From Haliclona indistincta (Eukaryota; Porifera; Demospongiae; Haplosclerida; Chalinidae), in the NCBI GenBank assembly GCA_964017065.1, contig OZ024783.1, positions 5,947,572-6,011,571 on the forward strand: a DNA stretch of 64,000 nucleotides. Reading direction: 5' to 3'. A program made the position numbers and the translations under genes. The first letter of the stretch is position 1. Each line of letters begins with the position of its first letter. Shown one piece after another: positions 13,418 to 23,815 of this stretch. The notes beneath the pieces are model-generated. The model worked only from the letters and a program-made list of their open reading frames with translations. It searched no databases and was not told where the DNA came from.

Positions 13418-14882
13418 CGGTGCTCGCAACTAATTAATATTTACGGCGCTGCGCGTTACTATACTTTAGTCAATGTTTCTGGAAAACTAAAGTAGCAGAC
13501 AGAGCGATATTAGCAGTATAGAAAGTGCGTCTAGATAGCTACTCGTATCATAAAATTTAACGGGCTGGCTTGCTCGCAAGAAAAGGGAGAGACGCTGTTC
13601 ATGCTATGATCGACGTGTTTATGTATAAAACTCAGCGACAAAGACTTCTGTGAGTTCATGATTCCAGAAAAGCAAGTTTCAGCAAAGTTAAGATCTATTA
13701 AGGTGGCGGGTACGCCTATTTTTAATGATTTTCGAAGGATCGTGTCTTTCTTATTATAAAACTATGCAGTTTTCAGAGTTTATATAATAAATCCTGTACT
13801 TGTAGATTACAGTTTATAATAATTTTTATTACTCATTAATGATTATTGACCTAGTTATTAATGGTTAATTACAACTTTATTTTTACGTCTCGTTTTGTCA
13901 GGGACTATTTCAAGCGAACGAAACTTCGCCAGAGCTATTGGCTAGCAAAACTCTAGGATCGTAAGTATGCGTTTTACCCTAGACACCAGGATCGCTGAGT
14001 AATGGAATCTCACGATAATAAAAGCCACAAAACAGCTCGGTGATCAAAAACAGTATTGAATTTTGCAAAACGGATACTTACGATCTTAGATATTGTCGAG
14101 ATGAACATACAACGTGATTGTGAAGTCAAACAGCAGCTTTCTCAGAATATGAGACGTAAAAAATAAAGTTGTACGCGAACATTTGGCGCGCTCAAGATCA
14201 ATAATTACGTCATAGAATGTGTGCTTGTAATAGAACTACACGAAGTCGGAACTAGTGTTCTCTCTCCGGTTCTATCTCGGACTCTCTGACGGACTGACTA
14301 CTGATGTGCCGAAAGCTCGGAATTATCGTCAGCTTACTGCATTGAAGTAGCGAGCGACTGGAACATGCAGATCTTCGCGCCTTTACATGTAGTTCATACT
14401 TTGCGCGGTTTACGCGGGCGAACAGCTTGTGCATAGTTGTGGTAACCACGGCTATGAATAATTTCACGCGTTAATGACCGTACCCGCCACCTTAACAGAA
14501 CGATTTTTGTAAATAAACGCCACACCGCTGAGAAAAACGGGGACTGGGAATTAGTCCGCGCTGCTCGACCGGCAACGGTGCTTTATAGGCTCGCTAGCGA
14601 AAAATATCGTCTGTTACTAGATTTTAGCTTTGCTGAAACTTGCATTTCTGGAATTTGAGCTCACAGAAGTCTTTGTCGCCGAGTTTTATGCATAAACACG
14701 CCGATCGTGGACCGCGTCTCTCCGTTTTCTTGAGAGCAAGCCAGGCAGCCCATTAAATTTCATGATACGAGTAGCTATCCAGACGCACTTGCTATACTGC
14801 TAATATCGCTCTGTCTGCTGCTTTAGTTTTTCAGAAACTCTGACCATAGCAACGCGCAGCGCCGTGAATATTACTAGCACCC
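13418..14882. mobile_element. TTAA-flanked foldback element, 1465 bp
   Basis: Long imperfect inverted arms (about 13418-13725 and 14470-14882) begin GGTGCT and share CGGCGCTGCGCGTT, CAGACAGAGCGATATTAGC and GGTGGCGGGTACG. TTAA lies at 13414-13417 and 14883-14886. The interior holds further inverted pieces (ACAACTTTATTTTTACGTCTC at 13871 and its complement at 14152). No transposase. It lies in intron 2 of gene 2. Confidence 0.7.
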
Positions 14883-14886
14883 TTAA

Positions 14887-15612
14887 GGTTACGGGATACA
14901 CCACGCCCACTTACTATGGCAAGCTGAAATGGTTGCCTGAAAAAAACACTCGTAGCATTGCGCTTGTTGGTTTGGCTGAATATAGCGCTGCATATCCAGT
15001 TAGAGCAAAGACTGCACTTCGTCTTCAGAAAAACGGTGGCTAGACGCGCTACCATAGTGCGTTACGAAGTACACGAAGTAACGAGCAGCTTCGTCAACTA
15101 AGAAATCGAAATTCTCGTTGTGGGCACAGTGTAGCACGACTAGACTTGGCATGCAGCTAGACAGCTTAGTTATCTAGGGACCCACGGATTTTTTTCGATA
15201 TCAGCTTTAGTTGCCGAGTTATGTTCACGCAAACACTCGAAAAGCTTGTCAAAGCTAATTTTCGAGTGTATGCGTGAACATAACTCGGCAACTAAAGCTG
15301 ATATCGAAAAAGGATCCGTGGGTCCCTAGATAACTAAGCTGTCTAGCTGCATGCCAAGTCTAGTCGTGCTACACTGTGCCCACAACGAGAATTTCGATTT
15401 CTTAGTTGACGAAGCTGCTCGTTACTTCGTGTACTTCGTAACGCACTATGGTAGCGCGTCTAGCCACCGTTTTTGCTGAAGACGAAGTGCAGTCTTTGCT
15501 CTAACTGGATATGCAGCGCTTTGTTCAGCCAAACCAACAAGCGCGATGCTACGAGTGTTTTTTCAGGCAACCATTTCTGCCTGCTCGTAAGTGGGCGTGG
15601 TATCCCGTAACC
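14887..15612. mobile_element. TTAA-flanked perfect-hairpin foldback, 726 bp
   Basis: Two arms of about 350 bp, nearly identical and inverted, meet around 15240-15255. The ends read GGTTACGGGATA, and TTAA flanks both sides (14883-14886, shared with the previous element, and 15613-15616). Small frames inside differ between arms and are not genes. Confidence 0.8.
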
Positions 15613-15983
15613 TTAAACCAAATTAATGATATTCATGACTTTCGCAAGTAGTTGTGTTTTCCTAGTCAAGGGTATTCTTGCAGACAGAGTTGCTGCGTGA
15701 AGACTGCTCAAGCAAGCTCATTTGCCATCTGTGCAGGAATTTATGCGATGTTTTCGCCGAGCGCTGCTCGTAGTCACGCGATATTACAGCAACGCAGCGG
15801 ACTGTGCTGTCTGGCACCAGTGCCGCACCACACAGCGCCTCAGCGGTTTAGTACGGTAAGCAGCGGTCTAGCAATGCAATCGTTCAGGGTAAAGTCGATT
15901 CTCGCTATAAGCATGATTTTTGTTATTTTTGCAGAAAACTTCAGTTTTTAGCTATAATGTAATTATTGCTCGACGATACTTAT
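15613..15983. other. Intron spacer of gene 2, nothing recognised
   Basis: GC-richer than its surroundings. A 99-residue open frame at 15652-15948 resembles nothing I know. Probably further repeat-derived DNA. Confidence 0.3.
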
Positions 15984-16570
15984 ACCGCGTTTACACTGGG
16001 GGAGCACGCGTTTACACCGCACAATATTTTACCGGACCAGGTCGATTGTGAAAGGCGGAGACTTCGTGACGTGGGGAGAATAAAATGGCGTCTACATAGC
16101 AACGATAGCTGAAGCGAGTTTGTATCTGTACTGGTACATGTATTGTTGCATTTTTGTTCTGTATAGCTCTTTTCAGAGCTATTTTATGGAATGAGCAACA
16201 ACGGGCACGCAGCAGCATGCTGAAGGTACGCAATGCTTAACGAACGCTCTGCCGGCGTCCTCTCTTTCACTGTCCTTTCATTTTCAAGATGGACTCACCG
16301 GGTATTACTGTTTCTTCAATTGGCGAAGCTAGATCATCATAGCAGTGGCTGTAGGTCGATAAAAAACAACCTGTCCTGGCCCGGGTTGTTAGCGTTTACA
16401 CTAGCAATAAAAGCGGTGCCGTGCCGAGCCTGGTCGGCCCTTAAAAATAGGTGAGCCAACTAGACACGGCACGGCCCACGGCCCTCGTTTTTGGGTGTTT
16501 ACACTGGGCATAATAACCGGGCCAGTGCGGCTCGGCACGGCACGGTTATTATGCCCAGTGTAAACACGGT
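15984..16570. mobile_element. MITE-like element with GTTTACACTGG ends
   Basis: The left end reads TACCGCGTTTACACTGG and the right end, inverted, reads TACCGTGTTTACACTGG. A second, inner inverted pair GTGTTTACACTGGGCATAAT brackets 16494-16568. No transposase frame. Possibly hAT-like, not proven. Confidence 0.5.
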
Positions 16571-16626
16571 ATTATTAAGGGGCAGAGGCCTTGTTTAGAA
16601 CGACCGTCCCGACGATCTTTAGGCTT

Positions 16627-17652
16627 ACTAGTACATTCATGGAATGGCAGGGGCGAGCCTGAGCATTGATATAATTTAGCCTTGTTAGTGTGTAACATAT
16701 AAGTAGGTATACTTACAGCATGTATTTGCCTTGCACATAAATAAAATTCATTAATAGTAACAATTTATTATCTATCTTCCTCTGTTGTGTTCTTTCATTG
16801 ATAATTAACCAAAACCATCCCTTTGGAGTCAGAAGTTGTTGCTAGTATTAAAATATAATATTCTGCTCTCTCTAAATACTTTTTTCTATGACAATTTTGC
16901 ATGGCTGTACCCAGTAGCAAAAAAGCTTCAACGGTACCAACCAAAAGAAAAGACAAACATCATAAGTTACTAGATTAAATTAGATAGATAGCCACGAGTA
17001 TCTCTCTTGAAAACAGAGAGGGATGGAGCAGAGACAATCTCAGCAGGTAATTTGTTCCATAGTTTAACAGTGTCCGGGAAAAAGGAGGAGTCATAAGCAA
17101 GACATGTCTTAGCATTGAGTCAATAACTATAACCTATGTTCTTCAGTTTCTGAAGACAGTCTTTTGTTAGCCCTTTCACGAAGGTGTGAAAGTCTGTTTG
17201 CTCAATTATTTGTAATGGAGAGTAAATACAGCGCGGGATTATATGGGCCAAGTAGCAGTGGTGTCTCTCTTCAAGTTCACGCTGTCTGCGCTTCCTCTCC
17301 GCGCCAAAGCCTTGGTTCTTGCTGCAGCGTCAGTCACAGTATCGCTGATGAGGGCGCCGGGTGCATCATGATTCATGGAAAAGCGAGATGGGAAGGCGAA
17401 TCGTCGAGTCGTCCATTTTGCAGTCGAGTTATGAAAGAACGTCAAGTAGTTATGAAAGAACGTGCAATCCCGGGGCCTTGCAATTGCTGCCCTCGTGGGC
17501 CTCGCATACAATACTACAGTATGGGCCTCGCCATATGAATTGAAAAGGACAAACGCTACCCCGTGACAGATAGATAGATAGATTGATACATTCCCCGCCG
17601 CGTGGGCCATTGTGCCAATCAATGTGGGGCTCGCTCAGGCTCGCCCCAATAA
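16627..17652 (-). repeat. Tandem ~1.03 kb unit 1 containing a LINE 3' end
   Basis: This unit and 17703-18732 are about 98 percent alike by eye, offset 1076 bp, starting at ACTAGTACATTCATGG and ending at CAGGCTCGCCCCAATAA. On the minus strand, parts near 17000-17180 translate to a LINE ORF2 end (FFPDTVKLWNKLPAEIVSAP), a different family from the LINE at 12 kb. Differences include GATAGATAGATA length and a GAGCGTGTCT insertion in unit 2. Confidence 0.75.
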
Positions 17653-17702
17653 AGGGCCGAAGGCCCGGTTTAGGACGATCCTCCCTACTTTGCGCAGTTA
17701 GG

Positions 17703-18732
17703 ACTAGTACATTCATGGAATGGCAGGGGCGAGCCTGAGCATTGATATAATTTAGCCTTGTTAGTGTGTTACATATAAGTAGGTATACTTACAGCATGTA
17801 TTTGCCTTGCACATAAATGAAATTCATTAATAGTAACAATTTATTATCTATCTTCCTCTGTTGTGTTCTTTCATTGATAATTAACCAAAACCATCCCTTT
17901 GGAGTCAGAAGTTGTTGCTAGTATTAAAATATAATATTCTGCTCTCTCTAAATACTTTTTTCTATGACAATTTTGCATGGCTGTACCCAGTAGCAAAAAA
18001 GCTTCAACGGTACCAACCAAAAGAAAAGACAAACATCATAAGTTACTAGATTAAATTAGATAGATAGCCACTAGTATCTCTCTTGAAAACAGAGAGGGAT
18101 GGAGCAGAGACAATCTCAGCAGGTAATTTGTTCCATAGTTTAACAGTGTCCGGGAAAAAGGAGGAGTCATAAGCAAGACATGTCTTAGCATTGAGTCAAT
18201 AACTATAACCTATGTTCTTCAGTTTCTGTAGACAGTCTTTTGTTAGCCCTTTCACGAAGGTGTGAAAGTCTGTTTGCTCAATTATTTGTAATGGAGAGTA
18301 AATACAGCGCGGGATTATATGGGCCAAGTAGCAGTGGTGTCTGAGCGTGTCTCTCTTCAAGTTCACGCTGTCTGCGCTTCCTCTCCGCGCCAAAGCCTTG
18401 GTTCTTGCTGCAGCGTCAGTCGCAGTATCGCTGATGAGGGCGCCGGGTGCATCATGATTCATGGAAAAGCGAGATGGGAAGGCGAATCGTCGAGTCGTCC
18501 ATTTTGCAGTCGAGTTATGAAAGAACGTCAAGTAGTTATGAAAGAACGTGCAATCCCGGGGCCTTGCAATTGCTGCCCTCGTGGGCCTCGCATACAATAC
18601 TACAGTATGGGCCTCGCCATATGAATTGAAAAGGACAAACGCTACCCCGTGACAGATAGATAGATTGATACATTCCCCGCCGCGTGGGCCATTGTGCCAA
18701 TCAATGTGGGGCTCGCTCAGGCTCGCCCCAAT
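17703..18732 (-). repeat. Tandem ~1.03 kb unit 2 containing a LINE 3' end
   Basis: Second copy of the unit starting at 16627. The same minus-strand LINE fragment is present near 18080-18260. Both copies lie inside intron 2 of gene 2. Confidence 0.75.
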
Positions 18733-18822
18733 AACTTTTTTGGGTTTAGGTTGGTCAAGTTTCAATAGCGTTTTGGTGGCCATTATTGACACCAACGATT
18801 GGCGTTTTGGTGGCCATTATTA

Positions 18823-19020
18823 GGGAGGCACGGTAGTGACTCCCTATGTAGGGAAGTACGAGAAAACTAGATGGCGGCTACTTCGTCTGGTGATGAATTT
18901 TATACGTCCAAAGACACCAGGAGCGCATAAAAGGAAGGAGTGTTTAGCCGCGATAATATCCAAACGTAAAGCCTTGCGGCGCCGTGCGCGTATAATTTTT
19001 TTTCAAGGTTCATTTTTGGG
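18823..19020. repeat. R1 end fragment joined to a GGAGCG-type element end
   Basis: The R1 end GGGAGGCACGGTAGTG (18823-18922) runs straight into AGGAGCGCATAAAAGGAAGG, which is the terminal sequence of the element found complete at 45691-46020. Both pieces are truncated. Confidence 0.5.
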
Positions 19021-19385
19021 AATAATAATATAATAATGCAGAATAAGAGAGTCAGTGATACAACGGATGTGCAAACAGAAAGAAAACAATCGAAGTGGCA
19101 TATCTTTATACAAAATTAATGATAACAAAGTCAAAAGTGAACCCTGCCCTCGACTAGTGCAAGGTCAGTGTCAGATGGGACTAGATATTGCTTGTTTTGA
19201 GACAATGATCGGGATCCACGCAGGCATGTGATTGTAGAACGGAGTAGTGAAAAGGTCAACTTGCACCTGATTAAACGGACAACTGAGGTGTACGATTGAC
19301 TTATTTTGTCGGCTATCATTGATGCAATTCTCTTAAAAACCACTGAAGCGGTAGGACCTATGCCTCCCATAGTGTAGGGTCCGCA

Positions 19386-19697
19386 ATGGAAAAATCGACT
19401 GTCATAGATTCAGCGGGATGGCGACTGACTCAATGTGTAGAGTTACTTGGTACGGACGTAGAACGGATAGATATAGAAGCGCTAAGTCTTTCCTTTTTCC
19501 AGGAAAATATAAAACGCAAAAAAATTAGGGGTGGAGCCTACGAATTGCTTATAAACTATTTATATTCGAGTTACATTCAATGCACGCGATACAGTTTTGT
19601 TGTCAAGAATGCACAGCATCGTGCTGTCATGATTTCAACACTCTTCGAGGTCGCAACAGCTCCTCTGCATTGTTTTCAAGGCGTAATTTGGAAGTGA
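19386..19697 (+). CDS. Unrecognised 103-residue open frame
   Basis: An ATG-started frame with a plausible soluble composition that I cannot place in any family. It sits inside intron 2 of gene 2 between transposon pieces and has no paralog in the window, so a chance frame or the remains of a mobile element is more likely than a gene. Confidence 0.15.
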   Translation: MEKSTVIDSAGWRLTQCVELLGTDVERIDIEALSLSFFQENIKRKKIRGGAYELLINYLYSSYIQCTRYSFVVKNAQHRAVMISTLFEVATAPLHCFQGVIWK

Positions 19698-19710
19698 GCG
19701 AGGTCTCCGA

Positions 19711-20032
19711 GACGCCACAATAACAGTTCTTGGTCTCTAGCGCTCTTGTACATCGTCCAACCTTTGAACCTTTCAATAGCAACCCTCATGCACTTTCTGT
19801 CAAAGTAGGGTAGAAATGCAATTGCATACCAAGTTTCATCAAGTTCATTTGGTTCTTTCCACCAAATCCAAGAAATACTTCAAAATTTTGGATTTGGTGG
19901 AAGGAAGCAAATGAACCTCATGAAACTTGGTATGCAATTACATTGCTATCCTACTTGGACAGAAAGTGCATGAGGGTTGCAATTGGACAATGTACAAGAG
20001 CGCTAGAGACCAAGAACTGTTATTGTGGCGTC
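19711..20032. mobile_element. 322 bp foldback hairpin
   Basis: Arms of about 155 bp begin GACGCCACAATAACAGTTCT and mirror each other with few mismatches around a TTGGATTTGG turn near 19875. It lies about 180 bp before exon 3 of gene 2. Confidence 0.8.
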
Positions 20033-21019
20033 AGTAGAACTCAGAACCGTAATCTGCTCCGTGTGGTGGGATTTCCAAATTATGAGCTTTAGAGACCCGC
20101 TGCTACGCAACCACTGATTGGTCAAAATCGCTTAGCTGTAGTCTAAAACAGTTAAAGTTGTTCAAATGCAGTAATAATTTGACAACAGTACAAATAATAA
20201 TTTATTGCACCGTAGATTTCAAGTAATGGACTCATCAGTTTTGGTGCTCCATTTCTCGGATACATTCCGAGTCAATTCCCTATCAGTGAGAAGGTTGTTG
20301 CTCCATACTGGGATGATATTGATCTTCGTGATAGAGGATTGTTCATGTATGCTGCACTGATTCAAGGCCAAGAGTCTCGTCTCAATAACAGTCCTGCTAT
20401 ATTTGACGTTGTTAATGGTTATATCACTGATACTGTGTTAAAGAGGAGATCAGCTTTTCAAGCTAATTGGATTTTAGCAGTACGATGGATTGACACATGC
20501 TCATATAACAACCCCCTTTGTAATTTGGTATGTATCAATGTGATGCAAATTATGAATAATTGTTTCCTCTGAAATGTAGACCAATACATTTCAAGCAGTG
20601 TTGGCAACTGATGGTGTCAGATCCTACGCCATCTATACATATGAGTGTGGGAAACTAAACTGGAGGCTTTATAATGCTAGCATTGGATTTAGTGCCTCTC
20701 CTTTCTTCTATGCTGAGCATCCTCTCTCTCTCGCAACTCTAGTGTAAATGAAATTGCCTGCATTAATAGAAATTCTACTCCATCTAGTAACCGGAGCAAT
20801 GTTGTTTATCAAATCAGCAGAAATGGTTAGTAAGTGAAATTAAATAATTACATATAGGTGCATATCTCATGACATCTGCACTGAACAAAATATTAACATG
20901 CGACGTAGAGGATCTAAATGGTTAATGACTTGTATCTGTTTATCATTGCATGTATGTCAGTGGTTACGCACAGACTTAGGCTCTCATTCAACAGTTATGA
21001 TTATAGCCTCATCTCAGTA

Positions 21020-21155
21020 CTCTGTTAAAACGGGGGTGTTGTGGTGACACTCCATGTTGTGTAGGTAGTCGTTTCAAATTCAGAATCAATGATTTTAAAC
21101 GAGTACCTACGTACACAACATGGTGTGTCACCACAACACCCCCGTTTTAACAGAG
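21020..21155. mobile_element. Palindromic MITE with TA target site
   Basis: Arms of about 50 bp start CTCTGTTAAAACGGGGGTGT, flanked by TA at 21018-21019 and 21156-21157. Tc1/mariner-type by its TA site; no frame inside. It lies in the intron before the first FN3 exon of gene 2. Confidence 0.8.
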
Positions 21156-22562
21156 TAACAGTCTCACCATAATTATTTGATACTACATTACTGATCATAT
21201 ATGTGTAGCACATGACATTTATGTTTAAACAATAATGTCAGTTCCAGGAAAGATTGAGGAAATAACTGTGTTAAATCTGGCAAATGAACATACAGTTCTG
21301 ATAGTAAAGTGGGATCCACCTACAGTACCCAATGGAGTAATCACTGGATATCTGCTCAATGTATCAACCATATCATCGACCGTCTATTTCATCCCAAATA
21401 TCAAAAATAATACAATAACTCTGACTAACCTTAGTAAGCTATTTACCAGTACTTTCACTCTATAACATGCATTTATTTGCATGCAGGTCACTTTGTGCCC
21501 TACTATGTGTCTGTTGCTGCATTGACAAGCAAAGGAAATGGAGAATTTCAAACAAAGGTTGCATTTACTTTGCAAGGAAGTAAGTATGGAGATGTAGTTA
21601 TGAAATTCAAATCATTTACAAATAAATTTTACCACAGTACCAGTTAATGGTCCTCGCAATGTTCAGATCATGAGACAAAGTTCCACTCTACTTGAAGTGA
21701 AATGGGAGCCGCTTAGTCTGGAGGAAGCACGTGGATTCATCACTCACTACACAGTGACTGCAGAGCCTGCTAACACTCAGACGAGACGTCAAGCTGGAGG
21801 AACATTAAGTGTTGCTGTAGGTGCTAACTCTACTTGAGCAGTATTGGATGGGTTGAGCTCTGTACTAACCTATTGGATCACAGTGTCAGCTAGTACTGTA
21901 GTTGGAACAAGTACTAGTAAAAGCAGATGCCTTGCAAAACTATTCGGTATTTAAGTCAACTAATCATGTATGAATAAGAATATCATTGTTTATTTTACAG
22001 CATCATCATCATCACCGATAATGTGCTTATCTCTTACACAAGATATTGTCTGCACCAACAGCTTTACTCCACTTATCATATCAGTGATATTTACATTTTT
22101 ACTCACCTGCATTAGCACATCTGTGCTCAGCTCTCTTTTTTGTCTCGTGGTGCTGAGAAAATATCTTAATGTACAAGCTCAGAAGAAGCAATTACGAGTA
22201 GCCCATGAAATAGAACCTACAGAGACAGTGTATGAAATGGAGAATGCTGAAAATAAAGCAGAATCAGTCTATGAAGTTATGGATTATGACAGGGAAGCGA
22301 ACTACAAGGAGAACCCTGTTAATGCCATCGAAAAATAGCTGCAGTACAGTATACACGATCACTCAAGACATGATTATAACTTACAAATAATTTTATGCAT
22401 GCTTATTTTAGGTGTAGTGTTAAATAGTATGTATCCTATGAGTGTATTCTGTATTTCAAATAATATTAATGTAAGACTGGCTATGAAAGACTGACTGGCT
22501 TTCTAATACAAAATTTGTATTAGAAACTAAAATACAGTTTCTAGAATTAAATTTGTCCCAGT

Positions 22563-22568
22563 AATAAA
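22563..22568 (+). terminator. Possible polyadenylation signal of gene 2
   Basis: AATAAA lies about 225 bp after the gene 2 stop. It is the first canonical signal downstream; use is unproven. Confidence 0.3.
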
Positions 22569-23815
22569 TGTATTATCTATCATGTACTTGCACACCACGT
22601 CCTATGTACGTAGTTGGACTTCACTATGATGGGCGCAGCATCCAATTGCAGTAATCGATATACATGTACATCTCTACTTCAATTTGTAGTATGTAAATCT
22701 CTCTGTGTATTTAAATTAATTTGCAGCTCCGACTTGTTTACCATGTCCACATGTTTATGCAGAAAAATTAAAATAATAGTTTTAGTGAAATGAAAGTTTA
22801 CTCTGCCACTACATACACGATCATGATAAATGCCTGACTGAGTCAACCAAATTATGTCAATGGGCTGTTGTTGATTCATTTCAAGTTACATGATACAGTA
22901 TTTTAGATAAGTCATGATAAAGATAATTCACTCATACAGACATATTAATAATAGACATCATGAATGAGATTAAAACTATCATACAAGCACAGGAAGAGGA
23001 TCAATGTCTGAATGTGTCAGCAAGAATCGAAATATATCTTTAAAGACGGAAGAGGCTGTAACGAATTGATTTACAATAGCTAACACTAGCTGATAGACAC
23101 ATTTCATATACTTGTACATTGTGGTCATTAATATTATAATCTGTGTACAAACACAAAACTAATTTGTGCTTCGTACTTTACAAATTATTAACCCTCGGTG
23201 CATGTGCGAGGGTTATGGTACTTGATTTGTCGTTCATCAGTTCGTTTGTTCATTCGTTCTATCCATCGAGCTGCAGAGATCAACGCGCAGCCCACAATTT
23301 ATGATACACTTAAGATTTGCATATTTTGCGAAGAGGAATTCGTATTTATACAAGTAAATTAAAAAGATTTCTATCGAAATCAAAAGGATGTAGTGATGAA
23401 GAAATCTTAGACTACCACTGGTTCACAATGTAAACCAACAAGGAACAAGCATGGAATGGTAACACGATTGACTTGCTAACAGACCATAGATCCCTACATC
23501 AGAGGCAGCTGTGGTCTGACTATAGCTAGTTCAGCTAGTTACTGTATGTTGACTGACACCTGACGTGCGTTGAATTGAATTCAACTTGTGACAAAATATT
23601 CACATCAACTGAATACTTTTACATCATAAAAACAATAGCACATGATGGATACAAGTACATCATAAGCCTCAAAGTTTCAAAACATCAACTATATAGATTG
23701 TGCGGCAAGACACAGCCTATATCGGTGTCCTGTATAAAAGTTCAGTCCAATGCAATTAAGTGCATGTGCACTGCTAGCCAGTGATCCGGCACTTCATTTG
23801 TTCTGTACTGCTTGA
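22569..23815. other. Spacer between genes 2 and 3 with one R1 arm
   Basis: AT-rich. A single R1 foldback arm lies at about 23355-23515. Nothing else recognised. It should hold the gene 3 promoter. Confidence 0.4.

Larger units (their letters stand above)
13033..22338 (+). pseudogene. Gene 2: NIDO-FN3-FN3 single-pass receptor, with two lesions
   Basis: A sibling of the adhesion GPCRs that lacks the Ig, GAIN and 7TM parts. Exons are 13033-13084 (signal peptide), 13212-13375, 20216-20527 and 20580-20825 (NIDO-like region: [22 protein letters not shown]), 21242-21433 plus 21487-21579 (one FN3 split by an intron), 21638-21946 (second FN3), and 22001-22338 (a single hydrophobic span and a tail with VYEMEN and VYEVMDYD). 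Two lesions are visible. A CT-repeat gain around 20721-20732 shifts frame in the NIDO exon relative to genes 3 and 5. An in-frame TGA lies at 21835-21837 in the second FN3. The ATG that starts gene 3 aligns here with ATA, so the first methionine is internal. The membrane exon remains open. It is either a young pseudogene or an allele with sequence errors. Confidence 0.7.

Noticed and set aside
18196..18795. 199-residue minus-strand frame that looks gene-sized
   Set aside because: It runs across the tandem 1.03 kb unit and its LINE fragment, and its twin at 17239-17716 has a different frame structure, so it is repeat sequence.
8963..22338. Treating the unrecognised cysteine gene and gene 2 as one gene
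   Set aside because: Genes 2, 3 and 5 each have their own leader exon in the same phase, and gene 3 has no such locus directly upstream, so separate genes are simpler. Transcripts could overturn this.
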